This document shows positions 34,758-43,367 of a stretch of DNA of 64,000 nt, piece after piece (position 1 is the stretch's first letter; each line of letters starts with the position of its first letter). Origin of the DNA: Leucothrix arctica (GTDB lineage Bacteria; Pseudomonadota; Gammaproteobacteria; Thiotrichales; Thiotrichaceae); NCBI RefSeq assembly GCF_003172895.1, contig NZ_QGKL01000039.1:310001-374000 (forward strand). The letters are read 5' to 3'. Both the position numbers and the translations under genes were made by a program. Below the pieces are notes generated by a model, which did not search any database, was not told the DNA's origin, and was given only the letters and a program-made list of their open reading frames with translations.

Positions 34758-36350
34758 GTGTCTTTCCAAAAACGATTTAATACAGTAGCGAGCGCATGCT
34801 ACCTATGTCTGTGCGCTTGCTTACTCAGTTTTTCCGCTCAAGCAGAAGAAGACTACCCCGTCATGACGCTCTTTGGTGAGTCAGATAGTGGCGTGTTTCA
34901 TGACTTAGCCTCGGGTAAACTCCTCAAGACTGTAGAAGACAAACTGGGTACGTTTTACCTAGAGCAAGATGGTGATATTTTTGAAGAAGATGTTGCCACG
35001 CTAGATGACCAATATTTCTCGCTGCAAAATACTTACTCCTTTAGCAAGTCAAAGCGTCTGTTGGGAACTGAGGTCTACACCGAGCACTTACTCGCGTTCT
35101 ATAGCGGCTGTCGTTACCGCTTGTATCAGAAGAAATTCATCCCCGTACAAAGTAGCTGTGGCTTCAAATACCGTAAGAATAAAGCGCGCTCAGAGCGAAT
35201 AGAGTGGGAGCATATTGTACCTGCTTGGCACTTTGGGCATCAGTTACGTTGTTGGCAAGACGGTGGCCGAGCGCATTGCCGCAGTAGTAACGAACAGTTC
35301 CGTGAAATGGAAGCTGACATGCACAACCTTGTGCCTGCGATTGGTGAGATCAACGGTGACCGTAGTAATTATAAATACGGCATGATTGCTAACGAGCCGC
35401 GTCTTTACGGTAGTACGGTGAACATGGAGGTCGAGTTCAAATCAAGTAGTGCAGAGCCACCTGAGAATGTGATGGGGGATATTGCGCGTGCTTATTTCTA
35501 TATGGCTGACCGCTACCAACTACAGATCAGTGATCAACAAAAGAAGCTGTTTATCGCGTGGAATAATATCGACCCCGTGGATGATTGGGAGCGTGAGAAA
35601 AACCAACGGGTAAAGGCGCTGCAAAACACTGAAAATGAATATATCACTCACTACAAAAAGCTAACGCAGAATGAAGTAGTAACCAGTGCACCAGAGACTG
35701 ACTTTGGCAATATTGCGCAGTCGCTGAGAGAGCGTTTTAGTTTCTTGTTTGACTATCTGCCTGCACAAATCGTTGAGGTGTTGATACTGCTGGGAGCGGC
35801 TTATTTGTTTTGGCGAAATCGTCGTAAGAAGAAGGCGAGTGCTAAAGAAGAGAGTGCCAGTACTGAGGATGGTAAGGGGACTGAGAAAGTTGAAGCTAAG
35901 AAGCAAACGGACAAAGCGCCCACGAAAGAGGCTGACCCTGAATACGTTAAAATTCGCTCGGTGATGAATAACTATGTGTTGTCTGTCGAGGATGATGGGC
36001 AAGTGGTTGTGGAGAAAAGTAGCCGTGCCCATGCGCAGCGTTGGCAGCTTATTGATACGAATAAAACCGAAGGCTTTGTGTTTATTCAGCACTTGGAAAC
36101 TGACAAGGTTTTGGCAGTTGAAGGCGGGCTTAAAAAGGATGGAGCGCCTGTGGTATTAGAGGCGCAGAAGCGACGGTCTAATAATCATCAGGAGTGGAAG
36201 TTTATAGAAGTGGAAGCTGGTTTGGTTGTTGAGAATCGTGAGACTGGGTTGGCTTTAGTTATTGATGGGAGAAGTAGTAGAGTTATGGGGCTGGAGAGTA
36301 AGTCTAAGGGTGCGTTAAATCAGCCTTGGCGTGTTGAGTTGAAGAACTAA
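34758..36350 (+). CDS. Endonuclease I fused via TM helix to ricin-type domain
   Basis: A 530-residue exported protein: signal peptide (1-29), an insert (30-105), an endonuclease I catalytic domain (about 106-300) with the His-Me signature RIEWEHIVPA (H152) and MHNLVPAIGEINGDRSNYKYG, a helix-rich tail, a membrane helix (about 332-351), a lysine/glutamate-rich linker, and a C-terminal beta-trefoil (about 396-530) with QxW-type repeats (AQRWQL, HQEWKF, NQPWRV). Endonuclease I enzymes are periplasmic or secreted nonspecific DNases. The GTG start has no strong ribosome site but gives the complete signal peptide. By the basic residues after the helix, the trefoil should be cytoplasmic, which is odd for a ricin-type domain. 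Confidence 0.85.
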   Translation: MSFQKRFNTVASACYLCLCACLLSFSAQAEEDYPVMTLFGESDSGVFHDLASGKLLKTVEDKLGTFYLEQDGDIFEEDVATLDDQYFSLQNTYSFSKSKRLLGTEVYTEHLLAFYSGCRYRLYQKKFIPVQSSCGFKYRKNKARSERIEWEHIVPAWHFGHQLRCWQDGGRAHCRSSNEQFREMEADMHNLVPAIGEINGDRSNYKYGMIANEPRLYGSTVNMEVEFKSSSAEPPENVMGDIARAYFYMADRYQLQISDQQKKLFIAWNNIDPVDDWEREKNQRVKALQNTENEYITHYKKLTQNEVVTSAPETDFGNIAQSLRERFSFLFDYLPAQIVEVLILLGAAYLFWRNRRKKKASAKEESASTEDGKGTEKVEAKKQTDKAPTKEADPEYVKIRSVMNNYVLSVEDDGQVVVEKSSRAHAQRWQLIDTNKTEGFVFIQHLETDKVLAVEGGLKKDGAPVVLEAQKRRSNNHQEWKFIEVEAGLVVENRETGLALVIDGRSSRVMGLESKSKGALNQPWRVELKN

Positions 36351-36430
36351 GTAACTGTATCTTGTGGGTATCTATGAGGTAGTATTCTGGTAAAGTAATT
36401 GAAATGGCTATATCTGAAAGTGAGGATGAC

Positions 36431-36808
36431 ATGAAAATTAAACGCTTATTAACCAATATTTGTTCGCAAGATTTGGCTCAATCCAAAGCCTTTTACATCT
36501 CCTTATTCGCATTTAAGGTCGACTTCGATAGTGATTGGTTTGTACACCTAGTTTCAGAAGGTAGAGAGCTGGAGCTGGGTCTAATCCTTCAAAGCCACGA
36601 AGTAGTGCCTGAGCAAGCGAAAGCGAGTATTACTGGTGCGTACCTAACCTTTGTCATTGATGATGTTGATCGCTTTTATAAAAAAGCGCAGGGCTTGGAC
36701 GTTAACATTCTACAAGCACCTGAAATGACGCCATACGGTCAAAAGCGTATGCTACTACAAGCACCAGAGGGTACAGTTTGCGATGTTTCGTCGCCTGTAA
36801 ATGTGTAA
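36431..36808 (+). CDS. VOC (glyoxalase/bleomycin-resistance) family protein
   Basis: A 125-residue single VOC-domain protein: the opening IKRLLTNICSQDLAQSKAFYISLFAFKVDFDSDWFVHL and the C-terminal KRMLLQAPEGTVCDVSSP correspond to the paired beta-alpha-beta-beta-beta modules. The ATG at 36431 is chosen because GAGGATG precedes it; the frame is open to 36404. Substrate unknown; likely metal-bound dimer. It is followed 35 bases later by a cupin gene, possibly in one transcript. Confidence 0.85.
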   Translation: MKIKRLLTNICSQDLAQSKAFYISLFAFKVDFDSDWFVHLVSEGRELELGLILQSHEVVPEQAKASITGAYLTFVIDDVDRFYKKAQGLDVNILQAPEMTPYGQKRMLLQAPEGTVCDVSSPVNV

Positions 36809-36843
36809 CTAAGTTATGACAGGCAATGTGCAGAGGAGGGCCT

Positions 36844-37239
36844 ATGAGCATTAAAGTACACAACATTCAAAAAGACTTTGTCGTTTTAAGTCCAGAGAAA
36901 ACAGCCACTGTAGAAACGGCTGATTCAACGCTATATCAACGTCTTGAGCAAAACTATCAAGGCTTCAAAGGCCACGAGATGATTGCCGCGTTTGAGTTTG
37001 AGTCAGACTGGGATACATGGGAAATTCACCCCAATGGGGATGAGATTGTGATGTTGATGTCTGGAGAGATAACGTTCGTGTTAAAACTTGAAGACGGTGA
37101 GCAAACAGTCGATTTGAAAGAGTCCGGTACTTATATCATTGTGCCTAAAGGTGTATGGCACACGGCAAAGACTACTGTTAAAAGTAAGTTGCTGTTTATT
37201 ACCCCAGGTGAGGGGACGAAAAATGCTGCTGAGCCGTGA
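36844..37239 (+). CDS. Small cupin-domain protein
   Basis: A 131-residue cupin: WEIHPNGDEIVMLMSGEITFVLK is cupin motif 1 (H, E) and GTYIIVPKGVWHTAKT is motif 2 with its histidine. GGAGGGCCT precedes the ATG at 36844, so the longer frame from 36826 is not used. It follows the VOC gene closely. The reaction is unknown; similar small cupins are often stress- or detoxification-associated. Confidence 0.8.
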   Translation: MSIKVHNIQKDFVVLSPEKTATVETADSTLYQRLEQNYQGFKGHEMIAAFEFESDWDTWEIHPNGDEIVMLMSGEITFVLKLEDGEQTVDLKESGTYIIVPKGVWHTAKTTVKSKLLFITPGEGTKNAAEP

Positions 37240-37347
37240 CAAGGCCAATGTAAGTTAGCAACAGTTTGTATTAAGTTAGGCCAGTAAAACCAGCAATCAT
37301 GGACTATATTAGTAGTTAAACACACTACATTCATAGGATAAGGACTC

Positions 37348-38577
37348 ATGCCCTGTCGCATTCGCTTGGCCAGCTTCGTGTCATTAGTACTTGTTCTAGT
37401 ACTCACAACTTCCTGTACACAAAAAAGTAGCAGTGAGCCGGAGACTAATGGCCCTGACTCCTCAGAAGGCTCCGATAAGCCTTTACCCCCAAAAGTATCA
37501 ACAGCGCCTCCATCAGCAATTGTGAGAAGAGCGCCTACTGCGGCTGCAGCTCCCATGAAAGTTGAGGCATCTGACTCATTCAGAGCGTTCGGTCAGATTC
37601 TTTACAACCCACCCACTGAAATGACGCTCAATGTTGCAGAAATGATTGAGGTCAGAATAGCCAAAAATGAAGTGAGTGATAAAGGGTTGAGCGGCAGCGG
37701 TGAGGTTAGACGGGAGGAAGTTCCAATCACTCAAGTGATGAGCGTGCGCTTGTGTTGTGGTGACTCAGGCAATGGTGATCCATTTGATATAACGACTGCA
37801 AGTGCTGAGGAGCAGTTAGTAAATTCTCCTTTGCTTATAGAGGGAGAGTTTACTGAATGGGTGTTTCAGGTGACCCCGCGTGTTAAAGGTGAGCAAAAAC
37901 TCACGCTTCATGCTATAGCAAACTACACTCTAGAAGATGGTAGAAGCGTCCCTATAGGCAAAGTACTGAGCCGCGATATTGTGGTTCAAGTCGATGCCCC
38001 GACAGAAGTTTGGCGCTGGCTAGTAGAAAACTGGTATTGGTTTGGTATTTTACTGGTGATCCCGTTGACGGCATTACTCATTAACCGCCGAAACCAAGCC
38101 TCCAGTATCCCCCATATTCCTTCAGGCAACGAGTCAGTATTTATTAGTTATCGACGGGATGACAGCAGTGGCCACACTTTGGCTGTTTACGAAAAGTTAA
38201 AGTCAGTGATGGGTGATGAACATGTGTTTATGGACTCGGATGACATCCCTCATGGTGCTGACTTTGCTGAGCATATTGAAAAGGTGCTAGACAGCGCGAG
38301 TACGGTATTGGTGATGATTGGCCCAGCTTGGTTAAACGCGAGTAATACGCAAGGTCGTCGTTTGGATAACCCTCAAGATTTTGTCCGTATGGAGGTTGCA
38401 ACGGCGTTGGAGAAAAAATTACGGGTGATTCCAGTGCTCTTACGAAACACTGAAATGCCATCTTCCGACGAGCTACCAGACGTGCTAAAGGGCTTGAGCA
38501 CGCGTAATGCTATTCGTATTTACGATGATCAGTTTGATTCAGGCATTCAACGTCTAATAAAGTCAGTGGTTAATTAG
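37348..38577 (+). CDS. Membrane-spanning TIR-domain protein with periplasmic domain
   Basis: A 409-residue protein: N-terminal signal with a lipobox-like LTTSC (C23), a low-complexity Ser/Pro linker, a beta-rich domain (about 75-215), one membrane helix (about 226-246) followed by NRRNQ, and a C-terminal TIR domain (about 260-409). The TIR has the first strand SVFISYRRDDS, a BB-loop region DSDDIPHGADF, and E349 in FVRMEVATAL at the position of the catalytic glutamate of NAD-cleaving TIRs. Topology: sensor domain in the periplasm, TIR inside. This looks like an outside-in receptor with a potential NADase effector. The lipobox is imperfect (Thr at -3). Confidence 0.85.
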   Translation: MPCRIRLASFVSLVLVLVLTTSCTQKSSSEPETNGPDSSEGSDKPLPPKVSTAPPSAIVRRAPTAAAAPMKVEASDSFRAFGQILYNPPTEMTLNVAEMIEVRIAKNEVSDKGLSGSGEVRREEVPITQVMSVRLCCGDSGNGDPFDITTASAEEQLVNSPLLIEGEFTEWVFQVTPRVKGEQKLTLHAIANYTLEDGRSVPIGKVLSRDIVVQVDAPTEVWRWLVENWYWFGILLVIPLTALLINRRNQASSIPHIPSGNESVFISYRRDDSSGHTLAVYEKLKSVMGDEHVFMDSDDIPHGADFAEHIEKVLDSASTVLVMIGPAWLNASNTQGRRLDNPQDFVRMEVATALEKKLRVIPVLLRNTEMPSSDELPDVLKGLSTRNAIRIYDDQFDSGIQRLIKSVVN

Positions 38578-38587
38578 TCGCTGACTT

Positions 38588-39079
38588 TTAAAGCCTCGCA
38601 TCCTGCCAAGTCTCAATAGGCTCCGCAGGGTATGGCGTCAGTTTCACCGTTTTCACCGCTTCAACCGCCACAAATTCATCCTTATCAGAAGCGTCACCAC
38701 TGACACCTACCGCACCAATTACCATGCCTTCTTTATCACAAATAAGTACGCCACCTGGTACAGGTACAAATCGACCTTGCGAAGCCGCAGCTAACGCACC
38801 TTGAAAAGAAGGGCGATCTGAAAGGCGATTACGAATAGTTCGACTAGAAATACCCATACCTAGCGCACCCCATGCCTTACCTGTCGCTATATCTGCGCGC
38901 ATAATGCCCGAGCCATCTTCACGCTTCATGGCGAGCATATGACCGCCAGTGTCTAGCACCACGACAGTCAGTGGTAATAGTCCGTACTCTTTACCAAGCT
39001 TCAAAGCGTGGTCGACGATAGCTGAAGCTGCTTCAAGAGGTAGTGCTACCTTTAGATGCTTGACGTAATAATCAGACAT
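38588..39079 (-). CDS. GlcG/HbpS-family (DUF336) protein
   Basis: A 163-residue protein of the GlcG/HbpS heme-binding-like family: VVVLDTGGHMLAMKREDGSGI, IATGKAWGALGMGISS and GGVLICDKEGMVIGAVGVSGDASDKDE are the family signature blocks. Members accompany glycolate, propanediol and carboxylate catabolic genes, and some bind heme or act as redox sensors. It is divergent from the malonyl-CoA decarboxylase gene across a perfect long palindrome, suggesting common control. Confidence 0.85.
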   Translation of the reverse strand: MSDYYVKHLKVALPLEAASAIVDHALKLGKEYGLLPLTVVVLDTGGHMLAMKREDGSGIMRADIATGKAWGALGMGISSRTIRNRLSDRPSFQGALAAASQGRFVPVPGGVLICDKEGMVIGAVGVSGDASDKDEFVAVEAVKTVKLTPYPAEPIETWQDARL

Positions 39080-39184
39080 AGATGAAATCTCTTTTTTTGA
39101 TCGTTGTTTTTTAGTAGCTAGGCTCTTGGGAGAATTATGAGCCTTATTGACTAAAATGATAGATAAATTTAATACCGATTATAT

Positions 39185-39224
39185 CGCTAAAACAAATAAA
39201 ATGTCGATTTTATTTGTTTTAGCG
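39185..39224. promoter_or_regulatory. Perfect 18-bp inverted repeat
   Basis: CGCTAAAACAAATAAAAT (39185-39202) and its exact reverse complement (39207-39224) flank a 4-base centre GTCG. It lies between two divergent genes, 47 bases before the malonyl-CoA decarboxylase ATG and 106 bases before the GlcG-like start. Without a U tract it is unlikely to be a terminator; a regulator operator or an mRNA hairpin is more likely. Confidence 0.75.
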
Positions 39225-39270
39225 TGGGTATTTGTTTAATATAAAGATTCTCAATAGCCAACAGAACTCC

Positions 39271-40605
39271 ATGACTATGTTTCAATTAATAGATACTAGA
39301 AACGGATTGCTTAGCGACCTCTTAACAAGAGTGACGGATATTGGGAGAAGTCTCGACTCCGTTATTAAGCAACGGGAAAAGCCGCTGCTTGAACAGTGCG
39401 AAGGCCTGTTAGATAAGAATGGTGAGGCCGCTAGTCTTGCCAAAGCGCAACAGTTGCTAAAGCATTATGATGAGCTTAATGATGAGGAAAAGGGCGTTTT
39501 CTTCCTTGAAATATTAGCAAATTTTGGCACAGATAACGCAGCCTTAGAGAAGGCGATCAATAACTGGAAAAGTGACAGTAGTGAAGCCAATGCACGCGTT
39601 TTGCACTTTGCCAGTGAGCCAAGAAGTCAGATTTTATTACGCCGTATTAATCAAGCGCCGAATGGCACATTGGCGTTGGTAAAAATGCGTGCAGATTTGT
39701 TACGTTTTACACGTACTCACCCCGAATTAAAAATCTTAGACCAAGACTTTGCACACCTGTTTTTGTCGTGGTTTAACCGTGGTTTCCTCAAACTACAAAC
39801 GATGGACTGGGGCACACCCGCCAATATTTTAGAGAAAGTCATTGCCTACGAGGCGGTGCATGAGATCAGTAATTGGAGCGCGTTACGTCAACGCGTCGCT
39901 GACCCTGACCGACGTTTATACAGCTACTTTCATCCAGCCTTGGGTATTGAGCCGCTGATTTTCGTACAAGTGGCATTGACCGACCACGTTCCCGGTGCGA
40001 TTGCACCCATACTTGAGAAACAACGCGAGCCGCTAGATCCTGAGAAAGCGACTACGGCAGTGTTTTACTCCATCTCAAATTGCCAGACAGGTTTGAAAGG
40101 TATTTCCTTTGGTAACTTCTTAATTAAACAAGTGGTTGAGAACTTACGTGAAGAGTTCCCAAAATTGGAGACTTTCATCACCTTATCGCCAGTGCCAGGC
40201 CTGAGACGATGGGCGTTACAGCAGCTTGAAAAGCCTGACGCTGTTACGACAGCAGAGCACTTGGAGTTGATACGTGACTTAGAGCGCGCTCGGCTTGAGG
40301 GTACTTTGACTTCATTGCTGGAAAATAATAAAGCGTTTAAAAACTTAGTCGCAACTTATTTAGTGAGCGCACGCTCACCTAGAGGTGGCGCGACTGATCC
40401 AGTGTCTCGCTTTCACTTAGGAAACGGTGCGCGACTTGAAGATATTCACCTTCAAGGGGATGTCTCAGAGAATGGATTGAACAACTCATGGGGTTGCATG
40501 GTTAATTATCAGTATAGAATAAGTGACATCGAAAAAAATCATGAGACTTATGTGAATGCGGATAAAATTATTACGTCATCAGCAGTAAAAAGTCTGCTGA
40601 AATAA
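39271..40605 (+). CDS. Malonyl-CoA decarboxylase
   Basis: Converts malonyl-CoA to acetyl-CoA and CO2. A 444-residue protein with an N-terminal helical domain and a C-terminal GNAT-like catalytic domain: FYSISNCQTGLKGISFGNFLIKQVV carries the active-site Ser region, and RFHLGNGARLEDIHLQGD near residue 380 carries the catalytic His. The length and motifs match the MLYCD/MatA family. The frame is open to a TTG at 39232; an ATG at 39271 (or 39277) is more likely, though neither has a good ribosome site. It is followed 30 bases later by a CoA-transferase and then a stump of malonyl-CoA synthetase, placing it in malonate use. Confidence 0.92.
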   Translation: MTMFQLIDTRNGLLSDLLTRVTDIGRSLDSVIKQREKPLLEQCEGLLDKNGEAASLAKAQQLLKHYDELNDEEKGVFFLEILANFGTDNAALEKAINNWKSDSSEANARVLHFASEPRSQILLRRINQAPNGTLALVKMRADLLRFTRTHPELKILDQDFAHLFLSWFNRGFLKLQTMDWGTPANILEKVIAYEAVHEISNWSALRQRVADPDRRLYSYFHPALGIEPLIFVQVALTDHVPGAIAPILEKQREPLDPEKATTAVFYSISNCQTGLKGISFGNFLIKQVVENLREEFPKLETFITLSPVPGLRRWALQQLEKPDAVTTAEHLELIRDLERARLEGTLTSLLENNKAFKNLVATYLVSARSPRGGATDPVSRFHLGNGARLEDIHLQGDVSENGLNNSWGCMVNYQYRISDIEKNHETYVNADKIITSSAVKSLLK

Positions 40606-40635
40606 AACGACCCACCAATTTAAGGAGTTTTAAAT

Positions 40636-41805
40636 ATGACAAGTTCTATGCCGCTAGAAGGCATTCGAGTGATTGATATGACGGAGGCTTTGGCTGGCCC
40701 CTATTGTGCGATGATGTTGGGTGATATGGGGGCAGATGTCATTAAGGTTGAGCGTACAGGTTCAGGTGATCAAGCACGCAAATGGGGCCCTCCGTTCTTA
40801 GAGAGCGAGAGTGCCTATTATATGTCGACCAATCGAAATAAACGCTGTATCACGGTCGACATTAAAGACCCCGATGATCTGGCGCGGTTGCATAAACTAC
40901 TGGAGACAGCGGACGTTTTTATTACCAATAATCCGCGTCTCGATTCACTAAAACGCTATAAATTAGACCCTGATTACTTGCGCTCCATCAATCCTAAGCT
41001 GATTTTTTCGGCGTTGAGTGGTTACGGCCATACGGGTCCAAAAGCAAACCGTGGAGGCTATGACCTTATCGCACAGGGCGAAACAGGTTTGATGGCGATT
41101 ACCGGTGGCCCAGAAGACGGACCGATGCGATTCCCTACACCAATTTCGGATATTACAGGTGGCCTTTACTCAACGATTGGTATTTTGAATGCCTTGTATG
41201 CCCGCGATAAAAAGGCAGGCGGATCGGGCAGCGGTCAGTTCCTTGATGTTGCTTTAGTAGACTCAGAGATGACGTGGCTAGCAAATTTAGGCGGTAGTTA
41301 CCTAAATGCAGGTCAGAAGCCTAAAAAGATGGGCAATCAGCATCCAACGATTACACCGTATCAACCGGTACGCGCTAAAGATAAAGATATCATTATTGCT
41401 GTCGGTACTCAGGCTGTCTGGGGGCGTTTTTACAAGATTTTAGACTTGGATGAGGCATTAGTGGCATCGCGCTTCGCCACCAATGAGCAACGCAACGAAC
41501 ATAGAGATGAGCTAATTGCATTGATCGAAGAGGTACTGATGACGCAAAACGCGGATCATTGGATCGATCAATTTGTCGCGCACCAAATCCCCGCTGGACC
41601 AATCAACCTACCTGACGAAATTTTAGAGGATGAGCACACCTTGGCTCGTGGCATGGTGATCGAAATGGATCATCCACTCGTGGGAACTGTTCGAAATATT
41701 GGTAACCCAATTAATTTATCGGAGACACCCGTCACTTATAGGAAGCATCCGCCAATGCTGGGGGAGCACAATGATGAGATTGATGAGGAGATTGGTTGGC
41801 AATAG
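40636..41805 (+). CDS. Family III (CaiB/BaiF) CoA-transferase
   Basis: A 389-residue enzyme that moves CoA between carboxylic acids through an enzyme-anhydride on an aspartate, here D172 in PISDITGG. Opening LEGIRVIDMTEALAGPYCAMMLGDMGADVIKVE and the C-terminal PAGPINLPDEILEDEH are family hallmarks. AAGGAG precedes the ATG. Its position directly after malonyl-CoA decarboxylase suggests that it loads malonate (or a related diacid) with CoA, regenerating acetyl-CoA or succinyl-CoA as donor. The substrate is inference. Confidence 0.9.
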   Translation: MTSSMPLEGIRVIDMTEALAGPYCAMMLGDMGADVIKVERTGSGDQARKWGPPFLESESAYYMSTNRNKRCITVDIKDPDDLARLHKLLETADVFITNNPRLDSLKRYKLDPDYLRSINPKLIFSALSGYGHTGPKANRGGYDLIAQGETGLMAITGGPEDGPMRFPTPISDITGGLYSTIGILNALYARDKKAGGSGSGQFLDVALVDSEMTWLANLGGSYLNAGQKPKKMGNQHPTITPYQPVRAKDKDIIIAVGTQAVWGRFYKILDLDEALVASRFATNEQRNEHRDELIALIEEVLMTQNADHWIDQFVAHQIPAGPINLPDEILEDEHTLARGMVIEMDHPLVGTVRNIGNPINLSETPVTYRKHPPMLGEHNDEIDEEIGWQ

Positions 41806-41809
41806 TGTG

Positions 41810-41980
41810 CTAAACGGAAGGGTTAGTCATGTTGAGAGCAAAGCATTGCTCAATACTGACTTGGCTAAGTACAAGCAGCCTAAGAAGATTTTCTTTGTGG
41901 ACGAGTTAACTCGTAATGCGATGGGTAAAGTTCAGAAAAAAGCGTTACGTGAAACTTATGACGGAAGTTTTTTTAAGTAA
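41810..41980 (+). pseudogene. matB: Malonyl-CoA synthetase C-terminal remnant
   Basis: In another frame after the CoA-transferase stop, about 45 residues read LLNTDLAKYKQPKKIFFVDELTRNAMGKVQKKALRETY, the C-terminal subdomain of acyl-CoA synthetases including the catalytic GKVQK lysine, and closest to MatB malonyl-CoA synthetases. The rest of the roughly 500-residue enzyme is missing. The stump occupies the position where intact matB follows the decarboxylase in malonate operons. Confidence 0.8.
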
Positions 41981-42077
41981 CAATACAGTGTTAGTGAAAT
42001 AGTTACTTTTGGTTGAGTAACTACCTTGGGCGCTGCGGTCATGCTTTGAAATATAGGCATGGTTGCAGCGCCATTTT

Positions 42078-42935
42078 TTATTGTGGCGATAAGGATAAAA
42101 AATCAAACTGGTACTTTTTGACTGACGCAATCAGTTTCTGTTTCTGTAAAGGCGCCAGTGAGTTGAATAAGTCTGACATCAACGTCAAGGTCAGCTGCTT
42201 ACGTTGCTGATAAGATTGCTTTTCAGCAGCACTAGCGTAGCGCTCTTGAGTCTTAAACTGAGCAAGAATACTTCGGTTAAATTGCTCTGGGTTAGAACGA
42301 TTGTTTAACAGCTTAGGGACGACCTCTGAAAGACGTTTATGGCGCTGCTCTCTTAGCATGTTGTTAGAGGCAGTGGCTTTTGCCCAGTCAGCAATGAGGT
42401 TGGCTTGTGATTTAGTCAATCGGCCAACTAGCTTAGCCATGCGCTTTATCATTCGGTTTTGTCGTCTGACTACTTGCTGCTTAGGTGTTCTGGCTAGGTC
42501 TTCTTTTAAGTCTTTCGTTAATTCTCGTTCAATGTTTTTAATCACGGAGGGAATTTGTTTGGCGTCTAATGAAAACAGCATGGTTGTGATAATAGGCACT
42601 AGCTCATCTACACTGGCCATTACTAAATCAAAGACCTCATCATAAATCTTGCTAACGTCCTGAGGGTTCAGTGTTTCTTGTTTGAACTGAACCGCTTTTT
42701 TAGCCATAAAGTCGGCATAGACTCGCAGCTGTGTTGATTGATGCCAGTAGTGAAATTTATTGATATCTCGATTTAACGCAGCACCTTGCGAGCTTGTTAA
42801 AGACACATAATCATTGATCTTCCAGCGTATCGCATTATCCAAAAAACGATAACTGACTTTGATGGTGCTGCAACCTACTAACAGCGACAGTAATAAGGTA
42901 ACTAGCAGCGTTTTTAGAGATATTCTTACGTGCAT
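42078..42935 (-). CDS. DUF6279 family lipoprotein
   Basis: A 285-residue lipoprotein: signal peptide with lipobox LLVGC (C22), then an all-helical body beginning STIKVSYRFLDNAIRWKINDYVSLTSSQ, the hallmark of this gammaproteobacterial family. Many Lys/Arg and Gln residues. No known function; probably attached to the periplasmic face of a membrane. Monocistronic. Confidence 0.85.
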   Translation of the reverse strand: MHVRISLKTLLVTLLLSLLVGCSTIKVSYRFLDNAIRWKINDYVSLTSSQGAALNRDINKFHYWHQSTQLRVYADFMAKKAVQFKQETLNPQDVSKIYDEVFDLVMASVDELVPIITTMLFSLDAKQIPSVIKNIERELTKDLKEDLARTPKQQVVRRQNRMIKRMAKLVGRLTKSQANLIADWAKATASNNMLREQRHKRLSEVVPKLLNNRSNPEQFNRSILAQFKTQERYASAAEKQSYQQRKQLTLTLMSDLFNSLAPLQKQKLIASVKKYQFDFLSLSPQ

Positions 42936-43079
42936 TGTTTGACTACCTTGCTGTTAGTTGCTGAGAGTACTTGAATGAAAGCACAGAACTTGGCTGGTTG
43001 TCCTATTACTGTTTATTTACTTTCCTTCAAACACTGACCATATAGGGTGTCATTAAAAATCAAGCTTGCTTTTGGATTT

Positions 43080-43118
43080 ATTTAGACGTATAAATAAATA
43101 ATAAATATACGTCTAAAT
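43080..43118. promoter_or_regulatory. Operator of the PIN toxin-antitoxin pair
   Basis: ATTTAGACGTATA (43080-43092) and TATACGTCTAAAT (43106-43118) are perfect 13-bp inverted arms, 13 bp apart, 13 bases before the antitoxin ATG. This is the expected place for autoregulation by an antitoxin/toxin complex; the AT-rich spacer probably includes the -10 box. Confidence 0.75.
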
Positions 43119-43130
43119 AGGTGTAGTGAC

Positions 43131-43367
43131 ATGCAAACCAAACTTACATTGCGCGTAGAAGATTCCCTAATACAACAAGCTAAGGACTACGCAAAGAAAA
43201 ATGATAAGTCCTTATCACAGATAGTGACTGACTACTTTCGAGCTTTGACAGAAAGTAAAAAGCTTTTGGAAAACGCACCTATCACACGATCATTGATTGG
43301 TGTGTTAAGTGAGACAAAAGTTGATGAAAGCGACTACAAAAAGCATTTAGAGGATAAGTATCTGTGA
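43131..43367 (+). CDS. DUF6364-type antitoxin
   Basis: A 78-residue protein with a ribbon-helix-helix DNA-binding N-terminus (KLTLRVEDSLIQQAKDYAKKNDKSLSQIVTDYFRAL) and a toxin-binding tail. It overlaps the PIN toxin start (GTGA). It should neutralise the toxin and repress the operon through the palindrome upstream. Confidence 0.88.
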   Translation: MQTKLTLRVEDSLIQQAKDYAKKNDKSLSQIVTDYFRALTESKKLLENAPITRSLIGVLSETKVDESDYKKHLEDKYL

